64,000 nt of DNA from Periplaneta americana (GCF_040183065.1 NC_091117.1:114839226-114903225), one strand, 5' to 3'. Positions 51,390 through 64,000 are shown, numbered from the stretch's first letter. Translations and numbers: made by a program. The notes: generated by a model not told the origin, from the sequence alone.

Positions 51390-54300
51390 AGTCAACTACG
51401 AGGACAGACAATGGACTGATAGGACGGACAGTGTAGTTACAGCAAAGAGATAAGACTGAGAGGAAAAAAAGACTGAACTGTTAGGACAGAGAGTGTAGTA
51501 ACAGGACAAAGATTGGACTGATAGCACACAGAGAGGACTGAGAGGACAAAGAGTGGACTGAGAACGCTAAGAGTGCACTAGTAGGAAAGAGAGTGTAGTG
51601 ATAGAGCAGAGATTAGACTGAGAGCACATAGAGTGGACTGAGGGGACATAGAGTGGACATAGAGGATATAGAGTGGACTGAGAAAGATAGAGTGGACTGA
51701 GAAGACAAAGAGAGGACTGAGAGGACATAGATTGGACTGAGAGGAGATAGGCTGGACTGAGAGGACATAGAGTGGACTGAGAGGACATAGAGTGGACTGA
51801 AAGGAGATAGAGTGCACTGACAGGAGATACAGTGGACTGAGAGGAGATAGACTGGACTGTCAGGAGATAGAGTAGACTGAGAGGACATAGAGTGGACTGA
51901 GAGGACATAGAGTCGTCTCAGATGAGATAGACTGGGCTGAAAATAGATAGACTGAACTGAGAGGACATAGATTCGACTCAGAGGACATAGAGTAGACTGA
52001 GAGGAGATAGAGTGGACTGAGATGACATAGAGTTGCCTGAGAGGATATAGAGTGGACTGAGAGGATATAGAGTGGACTGAGAGGACATAGAGTAGCCTGA
52101 GAAGACAGGGAGTGGACTCAGATGACATAGAGTGTACTGAGAGGAGATAGAGTGGAATGAGAGGACATAGAGTGGACTCAGAGGAGATAGACAGGACTGA
52201 GAATAGATAGACTGGACTGTGAGGACATAGATTCGACTGAGAGGACATAGAGTGGACTGAGAGTACATAGAGTGGAATGAGAGGGCATAGAGTGGACTGA
52301 GAGGACATAGAGTGGACTGAGAGGAGATAGAGTGGACAGAGAGGACATAGAGTGGACTGAGAGGAGATAGAGTGGACTGAGATGACGTAGAGTAGACTGA
52401 GAGGACATAGAGTGGACGCAGAGGAGATAGACTGGACTGAGAGGAGATAGACTGGATAGAGAGGACATAGATTCGACTGAGAGAACATAGAGTGGACTGA
52501 AAGGACATAGAGTGGACGCAGAGAAGATAGGCTGGACTGAGAGGAGATAGTTTCGACTGAGAGAACATAGAGTGGACTGAGACGAGATAGACTGGACTGA
52601 AAGGACATAGAGTGGACTGAGAGGATATAGATTGGACTGAGAGGACATAGAAAGGACTAAGAGGACAAAGAGTGGCCGCAGAGGAGATAGACTGGTCTGA
52701 GAGGAGGTAGACTATACTATGAGGACATAGATTCGACTGAGAGACCATAGAGTGGACTGAGAGGAGATAGATTGGACTGAGAGGACATGGAGTGGACTGA
52801 GAGGACATTGAATGGACTGAAAGTAGATGAATGGAAGGAGAGGACATAGAGTGGAATAAGAGGGCACAGATTGGACTGAGAGGACATAGAGTGGACGGAG
52901 AGATCATGGAGTGGACTGAGAGGAGATAGAGTGGACTGAGAGGAGATAGTGTGTACTGAGAGGACAAAGAGTGGACTGAGAGGACATAGAGTGGACTGAT
53001 AGGATATAAAGTGGACTGAGAGTACATAGAGTGGACTGAAAAGACAGAGAGAACTGAGAGTACATAGAGTGGACTGAGAGGAGATAGAGTGGACTGAGAG
53101 GACTTAGAGTGGACTGAGAGTACATAGAGTGGAATGAGAGGGCATAGAGAGGACTGAGAGGACATAGAGTGGACTGAGAGGAGGTAGAGTGCACTGAGAG
53201 GACGTAGAGTAGATTGAGAGGATATAGAGTGGACGCAGAGGAGATAGACTGGACTGAGAGGAGATAGACTGAACTGAGAAGACATAGTTTCGACTGAGAG
53301 AACATAGAGTGGACTGAGAGGAGATAGACTGGACTGAGAGGAGATAGTTTCCACTGAGAGAACATAGAGTGGACTGAAAGGCCATGGAGTGGTCTCAGAG
53401 GAGATAGAGTGGACTGAGAGGACGTAGAGTTAGACTGAGAGGACATGGAGTGGACGCAGAGGAGATAGACTGGACTGAGAGGAGATAGACTGGACTGAGA
53501 GGACTTAGATTCGACTGGGAGAACATAGAGTGGACTGAGAGGAGATAGAGTGGACTGAGAGGACAGAGTGGGCTAAGAGGACATAGAGTGGACGGAGGGG
53601 ACATAGAGTGAACTGAGAGGAGATAGAGTGGACTGAGAGTTCGTAGAGTTGACTGAGAGGACGTAGAGTGGACGCAGAGGAGATAGACTGGACTGGGAGG
53701 AGATAGACTGGACTGAGAGGAGATACTTTCGACTGAGAGAACTTAGAATCAACTGAGAGGACTTAGAGTGGACTGATACGAGATAAACTGAACTGAAAGG
53801 ACATAGAGTGGTCTGAGAGGATATAGAGTGGACTGAGAGGACATAGAATGGAATAAGAGGACAAAGAGTGGACGCAGAGGAGATAGACTGGTCTGAGAGG
53901 AGGTAGACTATATTATGAGGACATAGATTCGACTGAGAGAACATAGAGTGGACTGAGAGTAGATAGAGTGGACTGAGAGGAGATAGAGTGGACTGAGAGG
54001 ACACGGAGTGGACAGAGAAGACATGGAGTGGACTGAGATGAGCTAGATTGGACTGAGAGGAGATAGAGTGGCCTGAGAAGACATAGAGTGGACTGAGAGG
54101 ACATAGAGTGCACTGAGAGGAGATAGACTGGACTGAGAGAGTTTAGACTGGACTGAGAGGACATAGCGTGGTCTGAGAGGACATAGAATGGACTGAGATG
54201 AGATAGAGTGGTCTGAGAGGACATAGAGTGGACGGAGAGGAGATGGAGTGGACTGAGAGGAAATAGAGCTGTCTGAGAGGACATAGAGAGGACTGAGAGG

Positions 54301-54682
54301 ACATAGAGTGGACTGAGAGGAGATAGAGTTGTCTGAGAGGACTTAGAGTGGACCGAGAGGACATAGAGTGGACTGTGAGGACATAGAGTGGACTGAGAGC
54401 GCATAGTGTGGATTGAGAGGAGATAGAGTGGACTGAGAGGACATAGAGTGGACTGAGAGGAGATAGATTGGACTGAGAGGACATAGAGTTGAATGAGAGG
54501 AGATAGAATGGACTGAGAGGAATTAGAGTGGACTGAGAGGACATAGAGTGGACTGAGAGGTGATAGAGTGGACTGAGAGGAGATAGAGTGGACTGAGAGG
54601 AGATACACTGGACTGAGAGGACATAGGCTAGACTAATATGACAGACAGTGGACTGACAGTAGATGGAGTGGACTGAGAGGAG

Positions 54683-54683
<1 letters not shown>
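51390..54683 (+). repeat. 20-bp satellite array, left block
   Basis: The array consists of head-to-tail 20-bp monomers with consensus GAGAGGACATAGAGTGGACT, degenerate at the left edge and tighter from about 51600. A blocky higher-order pattern recurs: a monomer with GGACGCAGAGG, then AGATAGACTGG monomers, then CATAGATTCGACTGAGAGAA, seen near 52405, 53230, 53450, 53670 and 53875. Long minus-strand frames with repeating SSQSTLCPLSPLYVLSVHSM are by-products of the repeat, not genes. Confidence 0.97.

Positions 54684-54750
<67 letters not shown>
54684..54750. repeat. (AAT)n tail of the LINE
   Basis: About 22 units, the complement of an (ATT)n 3' tail, directly abutting satellite monomers. Confidence 0.95.
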
Positions 54751-54752
<2 letters not shown>

Positions 54753-55021
54753 TTTATTTAACCTGGCAGAGTTAAGGCCATACGGCCTTCTCTAACACTC
54801 AACCAGGAGTAAAGACTGCGTTGCAAAAACACCACAAATTAACAAATTACACTACAATTTTACACACAAAACTGAATAAGATAATAATAATAATAAAAAA
54901 TAAACAACAAATAAGAAGAAATCAGACATAATATATAACATACAGAAAGAAAGAAAAAAGCATAATAATATGTGAACAGCAGGTCAAAATAAATGAGGCA
55001 TACAAAAAAAAGACAATTATT

Positions 55022-55022
55022 C

Positions 55023-55084
<62 letters not shown>

Positions 55085-55101
55085 GAAGAATAGTAATAAT
55101 G

Positions 55102-55155
<54 letters not shown>
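55022..55155. repeat. (AAT)n arrays in the LINE 3' region
   Basis: Two AAT tracts (55022-55083 and about 55100-55155) separated by GAAGAATAGTAATGATA-like sequence, inside the LINE's 3' untranslated part. Confidence 0.95.
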
Positions 55156-55368
55156 GTAGTAATAAAATAGTGCAGTACAAAGTATACAGTGAATACAATA
55201 TTTCTAAGTACACACAATAAGGAAAATTAAGATTATATATAGCTCAACTTATCACATTAGAGATATAACATTATCGGAAAATATGAAAACAAAAATATAA
55301 AATAAGTTGAATATCATTAGAACATAAAAAAAAATGTGAATACGTGGAAACATGCAATACAACACTTG

Positions 55369-58300
55369 TCATAATAGTAAGTTAGTTTGGCAACTCGTCA
55401 TAAGATAATTTTCTAACTTGGATTTGAAAGAATTCAATGTTCGGCAGCCCTTGACTTCAGGCGGCAGAGAGTTCCAGTGACGGGAGGTAGCAACAGTGAA
55501 GTATGAGGAATACAGAGACGATGCGTGAAGTGGAATTTCTAGCGTGTTATCGCGTTGTGATCGAGTATTAATATTATGATAGCGAGAGAGAGTATGAAAT
55601 CGAGCGAATAAATAATAGGGGGATGAAGAGTGCATAATTCGATATAAGAGAGAAAGTGAGTGCAGATTTCTCCTCTCATGTAACCTAAGCCATGATAACT
55701 TCTTGAAAGAAGGTGAGATATGATCATAGTATCGAACATTACAAATGAAGCGGACGCACGCGTTATGAACACGCTGTAGTTTCTGAGCGGAATCAATCCT
55801 GAGATCACTGAACAAAACGTCGCAATAATCGAAGTGAGGTAGAATGAGTGTCTGTACCAGCGTCTGTTTTAATTTAGATGGATAATGATACAATCTTTTT
55901 AGTGAATGGAGAATAGAGAATGCCTTCTTACATGTATATTTAATATGCGTATCCCAATTTAGATTAGATTCGAAATGTACTCCGAGATTTTTTACGGTAG
56001 AGCTAAACGGGATGATTGTTTTATTCAGTTTCACAGGTGGAATATTCAGGTCGTTGACTTCAGGAATTAATCTACGGTTCGCGAACAGAATAGCCTGTGA
56101 TTTACATGCGTTTAGGTTAAGCCCAAATTGTTGAGACCAGGAGGAGATGGAATCAAGATCTTCATTCAGACTATTAATGCTATCGTTTATTGCGTCGGGA
56201 CGGGCTGAAATATACAATTGAACGTCGTCTGCATATATTTGATATCTGCAGTGCTTAAATGAGTTGGAAATTCCATTTATATAAATAGAGAAAAGCAAGG
56301 GGCCTAATACTGATCCCTGAGGAACTCCTGTGTCTACAGTACGCCAGGATGAGAAACGATTTTTAGATATGACACGCTGCTGGCGGCCAGTAAGGTAGGA
56401 GTACATCCAGTTGATAGCACTATCAGAAAGGTGTAGCGTTTGTAGTTTAGTCAATAGTAGATCGAAGTCAACAGAATCAAAGGCTCTGCTATAGTCCAAT
56501 AAAACTTGTACAGTAGCCTGTCGTTTATCCATGGCTGCGCGTATGTCCTCAGTAACATTCAACAAAGCAGTAGAAGTGCTATGGCCATTTCTGAATCCTG
56601 ATTGTAAAGGGTCTAAAAGATTAAATTCTATTAGGTAGTCTGACAACTGCTTATGAATGATGCGTTCCAGAGCTTTAGATAAAACGGGAAGAATGGAGAT
56701 TGGCCTATAGTCTTTTGCAGAAGTAGGTGAATTTACTTTAGGAAGTGGGCGTACCAAGGCTGTTTTCCAGAGTTGCGGATAAACAGACGTGATAATTGAA
56801 GAATTGAAAATATGAGTTATTACGGGAAGCACGACATCGACTAACTTATTGATAAAGACTATGCTTATGTTGTCAGAGCCTTGTGCTTTAGATTTAATGC
56901 TTTTAAGAGCCCTTCTTACTTCAGAATCAGTAATGTGCGAGAAGAAAAATTTTTCGCGAGAAGGTGGAGGATTAGCTAGGAGAGTATTAATTGTATTTCG
57001 TTTTGACTGTTTTTCAGGTCGTATAGTGGGAGGTGAGGTAAAGTATTCATTGAGTTTATCAAGCGGTATGTTTATAACTTCAGCTTCTGATGCTTTCTTC
57101 CCTACTCCCATATCACGTAAGTTATTCCAAAGACACCGAGGGGGAATGGACGGGTCGACGAGACTCAGGGCGTGACGGCGTTTAGCATTCCTAATGCTTT
57201 GTGTGGTTTTGTTTCTAAGTTTTTTGTAGTTGTTAAAGTTTTCGGCAGATTTGTTGTGTCTGTACTTCCGGAAAGCAGCGTCACGTGACGTCATAAGATT
57301 ACGAATACTGTCATTCAGCCATGGGGCAGGTCGGTGTGTGACACGTCTCTTCTTTAAAGGTGCATGTTTGTCGAATAATTGTATTGCCATATCATTAAAG
57401 GTGGCAACTTTTTCGTCAACTGTGATTAAATTAAAAATAGTATGCCATGGCATTTGTAGGGCGTCAGAAATTAGTTGGTCGTTGTCAATGCCTTTTAGAT
57501 CTCTGTAAGTAATTACCTTAGCTGCATTTTTTGGGCACTGAAGAGAGTACTCGGCAAAAATAAGATCATGACCAGATATTCCCGGAACTGGTAACTGTCC
57601 TGAGGTTAGAATTCTATCGGAATTATTCGTAATGATTAGGTCAATTAAAGTATCAGAAGTAGGTGTGTGGTGGGTAGGATTGAGTGGAAGAATTGTTAGA
57701 TTGAAAGTTTCGAACAAATTACGCAGTTGATTAGTCCTATTTGATCTGACAGCCAGAAGATTAATATTGAAATCCCCCATAAGTAAGATATGTTCATATT
57801 GCGGTAAAAGATCGACTAACGGGCTTTCTAAATCGGATAAATGTCCAGCTTTGGGAGGCTTATAAATAACTGCTAAGAGACATTTGTGAAGACTTGCTTG
57901 TATTTCTACGAACAAATATTCGGGTCGTAATGCATCGCCTTGTGATTTTAGAATAATTTTAGGGTGCAGATCATTCCTAATATATGCGCAAACTCCACCC
58001 CCTCGTTTGTATAATCTGTCATTTCTACATAACGTATAGCCGTTTAAGTGAACGAGTGAGGAAGACAACGAGGGTTTTAGCCACGTCTCGCTAACAAGAA
58101 TACATTGGACATCTATATTAGTGAAAATAGAAGAGAATTCCTGGAAGTGAGGAGTAATGCTTTGACAGTTTAAATGTGCTATTTTCAAAGATTTGGGGTC
58201 AGGTGAGAAAGACTGCTTTAACAGCTGAGAGGTAGACAATAGAGGAGTTGGGGAGGATGACAGACAAGTGGATAGAGTTGTGGGAACAGGTTGTCGACAG

Positions 58301-58394
58301 TGAGGAGGGTCGGGGAGGCTAGAAGCGCCATCAGCCTGAGGGCATGCCACAGAAAGCGGGACGATATAGGCAATAGCGGGACGATATAGGCACA
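55369..58394 (-). CDS. LINE ORF2: AP endonuclease plus reverse transcriptase
   Basis: The frame is open through the whole element and beyond into satellite. The endonuclease starts near 58188: KIAHLNCQSITPHFQEF, LVSETWLKPSL, RGGGVCAYIRNDLHP, MGDFNINLL (catalytic D/N) and GISGHDLIF (catalytic SGHD). The reverse transcriptase has KDYRPISILPVLSKALERII, LLDPLQSGFRNGHSTSTALL, GVPQGSVLGPLLFSIYING and YQIYADDVQLY (active-site YADD near 56230). The C-terminal tail VATSRHWNSLPPEVKGCRTL ends with a stop at 55369. No RNase H is seen. The first Met inside the element is the one in MGDFN, so the natural start is missing and the copy is probably 5'-truncated. Confidence 0.92.
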
Positions 58395-61300
58395 GATATA
58401 GAGTGGACTTAGAGGACAGAGAAGAATGAGAGGGAATATAGATTGGACTGAGAGGAGATAGAGTGGACTGGGAGGATATGGAGTGGACTGAGGGGATATA
58501 GAGTGGACTGAGAGGAGATAGAGAGGACTGAGAGTACATAGAGTGGTCTGAGAGGATATAGAGTGGACTGAGAGGACATAGAGTGGACGGAGAGGACTCA
58601 GAGTGGACAGAGAGGATATAGAGTGGACTGAGAGAAGATAGAGTGGACTGAGAGGAGATATACTGCACCGAGAGAACATAGAGTGGACTGAGAGGTCATA
58701 GAGTGGACTGAGAGGAGATAGAATGGACTGAGAGGAGACAGATTGGACAGAGATTAGATTGAGTGGACTGAGAGGACATAGATTCCACTGAGAGGACATA
58801 GATTGGACTGAGAGGACCTAGAGTGGAGAGAGAGGACATAGAGTGGACAGAGATGACGTAGAGTAGACTGAGAGGACATAGAGTGGACGCAGATGAGATA
58901 GACTGGACTGAGAGTAGATAGACTGGACAGAGAGGACATAGATTCGACTGAGAGAACATAGAGTGGACTGAAAGGACATAGAGTGGACTGAGATGACATA
59001 GAGTTGACTGAGAGGACATAGAGTGGACTGAGGGAAGTTAGACTGGACTGAGAGGAGATAGAGTAGACTTAGAAGACCTGGAGTGGACTGAGAGGACATG
59101 GAGTGGACTGAGATGAGATAGAGTGGACTGAGAGGAGATGAATGGAAGGTGAGGACATAGAGTGGAATAAGAGGGCACAGATTGGACTGAGAACATAGAG
59201 TGGACGGAGAGAACATGGAGTGGACTGAGAGGAGATGGAGTGGACTGAGAGGAGATAGAGGGGACTGAGAAGAAATAGAGTTGACTGAGAGGACATAGAG
59301 TGGACCGAGTGTTGATAGACTGGACTGAGAGGGTTTAGACTGGACTGAGAGGACGTAGAGTGGTCTGAGAGGACATAGAATGGACTGAGAGGAGATAGAG
59401 TGGTCTGAGAGGACATAGAGTGGACTGAGAGGAGATAGAGTGGACTGAGAGTACATAGAGCTGTCTGAGAGGACATAGAGTGGACTGAGAGGACATAGAG
59501 TGGACTGAGAGGAGATAGAGTTGTCTGAGAGGATTTAGAGTGGACCGAGAGGACATAGAGTGGACTGAGAGGACACAGAGTGGACAGAGGGGAATTAGAG
59601 TGGACTGAGAGGAGATAGAGTGGACTGAGAGGACATAGAGTTGAATGAGAGGAGATAGAATGGACTGAGAGGAATTAGAGTGGACTGAGAGGACATAGAG
59701 TGGACTGAGAGGTGATAGAGTGGACTGAGAGGCTATAGAGTGGACTGAGAGGACGTAGAGTAGACTGAGAGGACATAGAGTGGACGGAGAAGACAGGGAT
59801 CGGAGTGAGATGAGGCAGATTGGACTGAAAAAACAGGGAGTGGACTGAGAGGACACAGAGTGTACTTAGATGACAAAGTGTGTACTGAGATTACATAGAG
59901 TGGACCGAGGGGGCACAGAGTGCACTGAGAGAACAGAGTGTAGACTGAGAGGACATAGAATGGACTGAGCAGACAGGGAGTGGACTGAGAGGATATGGAG
60001 TGGGCTGAGAAGACAGGGATTGTACAGAGAGGATACAGTGTGTACTGAGAGAACAGAGAGTGGACTTAGAGGACACAGAGTGGTTTCAGTCCACTCTATG
60101 TGGACAGGGATTGAACTGAGGTGACATAGAGTGGTTAACAGGAGACAGGGAGTGGACTGCGAGGAATTAGAGTGTTCTGAGATCACAGAGTGGACTGAGA
60201 AAATAAGGAGTGGACTGAGAAAATAAGGAGTGGACTGAGAGGACATAGAATGGATTGGGAAACAGGGAGTTACCTGAGAGGACACTGGGTGTACTGAGAG
60301 AACAGTGTGTGGACTGAGAGGACATAGAGTGGACTCAGAAGAGAGGGAGTGGACTGAGATTACATAGAGCGGACTGAGAACACAGGGAGTGGACTGAGAG
60401 GACACAAAGTGTACTGAGATGACATAGAATGGACTGAGAAGACAGGGACTGAACTGAGAGGACATAGAGTGTACTGAGATCACTTAGAATGGACTGGGAA
60501 GACAGGGAATGGACTGAGAGGACATAGAGTGGACTGAGAAAACAGGGCCACAGAGTATACTTAGAGTACAGAGAGTGAACAGGGAACAGGGAGTGGATTA
60601 AGAGGACATAGAGTGGACTGAGAAGACTGGGAGTGGACTGAGAGGACACAACGTGTACTGAGAGGACACAACGTGTACTGAGATGGCACAGAGAGGACTG
60701 AGAGGATTTAGAGTGGACTGAGAGGGTGGAGAGTGTACTGAGAGAGCAGCGGGTAGACTAAGACGCTATAGAGTGGACTGAGAAGACATGGAGTGGATTA
60801 AGAGGACATGGAGTGGAGTGAGAAGACAGGGATTGTACTGAGATGAGACAGATTGTACTGAAAAGACAGGGAGTGGACTGATAGTAGAAAGAGTCGACTG
60901 GTAGGAAAGAGGGTGCAGTGACAGGACAGAGATTGCAATGAGAGCACATTGATTGGATCGATAGAGTGGTCTGAGAGTACAAAGAGCGGTCTGAGATGAC
61001 ATAGAGTGGAGTGAGCAGACAGGGAGTTGACTGAGTGGACGTAGAGTGGACTCAGAAGACAGGGAGTGGACTGAGACGACACAGAGTGTCCTGAGAGAAC
61101 AGAGGGTGTACTGAGAGGACATAGAGCGGACTGAGAAGACAGGGAGTGGACTGAGACGACACAGAGTGTACTGAGAGAACAGAGTGGACTGAGAGGACAT
61201 AGAGTGGACTGCAATGACAGACAGTGGACTGAGAGGACATAGAGTAGACTGAGAAGACAGGGAGAGGACTGAGAGGACACAAAGTGTACTGAGAGTACAT

Positions 61301-64000
61301 AGAGAGGACCGAGAAGACACAGAGAGGACTCGGAAGACAGGGAGTGGACTGAGATGACATCGAGTGAACTGAGAAGACACAGAGTGGACTGAGAAGACAG
61401 GGAGTGGACTGAGAGTACACAGAGTGTACTGAGAGATCAGAGGGTGGAATGAGAGGAGATATAGTGGACTCAGAAGACAGGGAGTCGACTAAGAGGACAT
61501 AGAGTGCACTGAGAAGACAGGGCGTGGACTGAGATCTCATATAGTGGATTGAGGAGACAGGGAGTGGTCTCAGAGGACACAGAGTGTACTGAGATGACAT
61601 AGAGTGTTCCGACATGACATAGAGTTGACTGAGAAAACAGTGAGTGGACTGAGAGCACACAGAGTAGACTGAGAAGACAGAGAGTGGACTGAGAGGACAC
61701 AGAGTAGACTGAGAAGACAGAGAGTGGACGGAGAGGACACAGAGTGTACTGACAGAACTGAGGCTGGACTGAGATGACGTAGAGTGGACTGAAATGACAT
61801 AGAGTGGACTACGAGGACATAGAGTGGACTGAGAAGACAGGAAGTGGACCGGGAGGGCACAGAGTGTACTGAGAGAACAGAGAGTGGACTGAGAGGACAT
61901 AGAGTGGACTCAGAAGGCAGGGAGTGGACTGAGATGACATAGAGCGGACTCAGAACACAGGGAGTGGACTGAGAGGATATAGAGTGTACTGAGATGACAT
62001 AGAATGGACTGCGAAGACAGGAAGTGGACTGAGAGGACATAGAGTGGACTGAGAAAGCAGGGAGTGGACTGAGAGTCCACAAAGTTTGCTGAGAGAACAG
62101 AAAGTGGACAGAGAGGACAGGAAGTGGACTAAGGGGACATAGAGTGGACTGAGATTAGATAGAGTGGACTGAGAGGACATAGGGAGGACTGAGAGGATAT
62201 AGAGAGGACTGAGATGACATGGAGTTTACTGAGAGTATAGGGAGTCGACTGAGAGGACATAGAATGTACTGAGAGAACAGACATTGTACTGAGAGGACAT
62301 AGAATGGACTGAGAAGACAGGGAGTGGACTGAGAAGACATATAGTGTACTGAGAGGACAGGAAGTGAACAGAGAGGACACAGAATGTACTGAGAGTACAG
62401 AGATTGTACCGAGAGGACTTAGAATGGACTGAGAAGACAGGGAATGGACAGAGTAGACATAGAGTGTACTGAGAAGACAGGGTGTGGACTGAGAATAGAT
62501 ACAGTGGACTGAGAAGACAGGGAGGGGACTAAAAGGACATAGAGTGGACTGAGATGACATAGAGTGGACTGAGAAAACATAGAGTTGACAGAGAGGACAT
62601 AGAGTGGACTGAGGAGACATAGAGTGGACTGAGAAGAAAGGGATTGGTCTGAGAGGACACAGAGTGTACTGAGAGGACAGTGGGTGTAATGAGAGAACAT
62701 AGAGTGGACTGAGATAACATAGAGTGGACTGCGAAAACAGGGAGTGGACTGAGAGGACATGGGGAGGACTGAGGAAACAGGGAGTGGACTGAGAGGACAC
62801 AGAATGTACTGAGATCACAGAGAGTGGACTGAGAGCACATAGAATGGACGGAGAAGACAGGGAGTGTACTGAGATGACAAAGAGTGGTCTGAGAGAACAT
62901 AGAGTTTTCTGGGAGTACATAGAGTGGACTCAGATGACATAGAGTGGACTGAGAAGTCAGAGAGAAGGCTGAGAAGACATAGAGTGGACTGAGAAAACAG
63001 ATAGTGTACTCAGAGGATACAGAGTGTACTGAGATGACACAGACTGGACTGAGAGGACATAGATTGGACTGAGAAGACGGGGAGTGGACGGAAATGGCAT
63101 ACAGTGTATTGAGAGTACAGAGGGTGGACTGAGAGGACATAGAGTGGACTGAGAAATCAGGGAGCGGGCTGAGAAAACACAGAGTGTAGTGAGATGACAC
63201 AGAGAGTACAGAGATGACATAGAGTGGACTGAGAAGACAGGGAGTGGAATGAGAGAACACAAAGTGTACTGAGATGACACAGAGAGTACTGAGATGACAT
63301 AGAGTGGACTGAGAAGACAGGTAGTGGACTGAGAGAACACAGAGTGTACTGAGAGAACAGAGGGTGGACTGAAAGTACATAGAGTTGACTGAGAAAACAT
63401 ATAGTTGACTGAGAGGGCATAGAGTGGACTTAGAGTACATAGAGTGGACTGAGAAGACATAGTTTGCTGAGAAGTAAGGGATTGGTCTGAGAGAAGACAG
63501 AGTGTACAGAGAGGACTGTGGGTGTAATGAGAGAACATAAAGTGGACTGAGATGACATAGAGTGGACTGAGAATACAGGGAGTGGAGTGAGATGACATAG
63601 AGTGGACTGAGAGAACATAGAGTGGACTGAGAAAACAGGGAGTGGACTAAGAGGACACAGAGTTGACTGAGAGGGCAGAGAGTGGACTGAGTGTCAGAGA
63701 ATGGACTGGTTGGACTTTGTGTGGACTGAGAGGAAGCAGATTTTACTGAGAGGAGAGAGTGTACTTGGAGGACAGAGAGTGAACTGGGAGCACATAGATT
63801 GCACTGAGAGGACAGAGTGTGGACTGAGAGTTTAGAGAGGGGACTGAGACGTCAGAGATGGGACTCAGAGGACAGAGAGTGGACTGTGATGACAGAGAGT
63901 AAAGTGAGAGAACATAGAATGGACTAAGAGTTCAGAGAGTGGAATATGAGTACAGAGAGTTGACTGAGAGAACAGAGAGTGGACTGAGAGTACATAGAGT
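58395..64000 (+). repeat. 20-bp satellite array, right block, running off the window
   Basis: The same 20-bp monomers continue. From about 59790 a variant GAGAAGACAGGGAGTGGACT alternates with the basic monomer and with GAGAGGACACAGAGTGTACT, giving 40-, 60- and 80-bp higher-order patterns. After about 63640 the monomers become degenerate GGACAGAGAGTGGACT types. The array is still present at the last base. Confidence 0.97.
60086..60101 (-). repeat. Single inverted satellite monomer segment
   Basis: TCAGTCCACTCTATGT is the exact complement of the monomer part ACATAGAGTGGACTGA. It is the only inverted piece that I noticed in the array. Confidence 0.85.

Larger units (their letters stand above)
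54684..58394 (-). mobile_element. LINE (CR1/L2-like), inserted in the satellite
   Basis: The element lies on the minus strand. Its 5' border is near 58394 and its 3' end near 54750 (AGGCCGTATGGCCTTAACTC near 54790 in reverse), with an (ATT)n tail ending at 54684. Satellite monomers resume on both sides. A possible short target duplication AGATA (54681-54685 and 58395-58399) is ambiguous because of the tail. AGCGGGACGATATAGGCA occurs twice at the 5' border, 20 bp apart. CR1/L2 placement rests on the motif style and the microsatellite tail and is inference. Confidence 0.9.

Noticed and set aside
51567..54608. Long minus-strand ORFs (up to 458 codons) in the satellite
   Set aside because: They only reflect the absence of stops in the minus-strand repeat. 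All three frames are open and encode the same periodic peptide.
54860..55220. ORFs rich in I, L, Y or N near the LINE 3' end
   Set aside because: They translate AAT microsatellites.

Overview
The window looks like a transposon-dense stretch of an insect nuclear genome. It is AT-rich, its coding remnants are intron-split with GT-AG junctions, and it holds five tandem CCTAA units (the insect telomere motif TTAGG). It also has two tRNA-type SINEs, many TAGGCCTA octamers and long AAT microsatellites. From memory, the SINEs and the octamer habit resemble cockroach and termite (Blattodea) DNA. That placement is inference. I see no clearly intact host gene. Almost everything recognisable is a mobile element, most of them broken and many nested, with exact target-site duplications (TSDs) that allow the insertion order to be read.

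Layout. 1-6950: two opposed remnants of one piggyBac family; the larger is split by a 2.5 kb element with terminal inverted repeats (TIRs) and a 4-bp TSD. 7169-11600: a PIF/Harbinger (HARBI1-like) nuclease gene split by a 2.85 kb hAT element and by a small palindromic insertion. 11600-20400: mostly unannotatable DNA with microsatellites, a possible acidic repeat-protein gene on the minus strand, a hairpin repeat, a short hAT MITE and a tRNA-derived SINE. 20480-24000: an internally deleted BED-finger hAT and a second piggyBac family bounded by TTAA. 24840-30075: a non-LTR retrotransposon whose RNase H region is interrupted by a 4.1 kb hAT, which carries a non-LTR 3' end, which carries a complete-length mariner. 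30245-33356: exons of a Myb/SANT-like gene, with a second 4-bp-TSD element (itself holding a retrotransposon fragment) in one intron. 33357-45280: repeats, fold-back structures, THAP/P-like fragments, another hAT and a SINE. 45285-49897: a third 4-bp-TSD element carrying a partial tandem duplication and a P-like THAP transposon. 50582-50995: a retrotransposon RNase H fragment. 51390-64000: a 20-bp satellite array of at least 8.9 kb that runs off the right edge and is interrupted by a 3.7 kb LINE with an open endonuclease/reverse-transcriptase frame.

The most unusual signal is the set of three mutually dissimilar elements at 1916-4406, 31019-32962 and 45289-49893. Each starts 5'-GAA, each is flanked by a 4-bp A/T-only duplication (AAAT, AATT, AATT), and each carries remnants of the same poorly described transposase-like family, recognisable by D-x-C-x-GQN-x-N and FP-x-RGH-x2-L-x-CD motifs and often labelled DUF7869 in insect proteomes. 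This architecture fits the Sola group of DNA transposons, but that assignment is inference. The second notable system is the 20-bp satellite: its length is not a multiple of three, so all three minus-strand frames encode the same 20-residue peptide and give long but probably meaningless ORFs. The LINE frame is fused to one of them.
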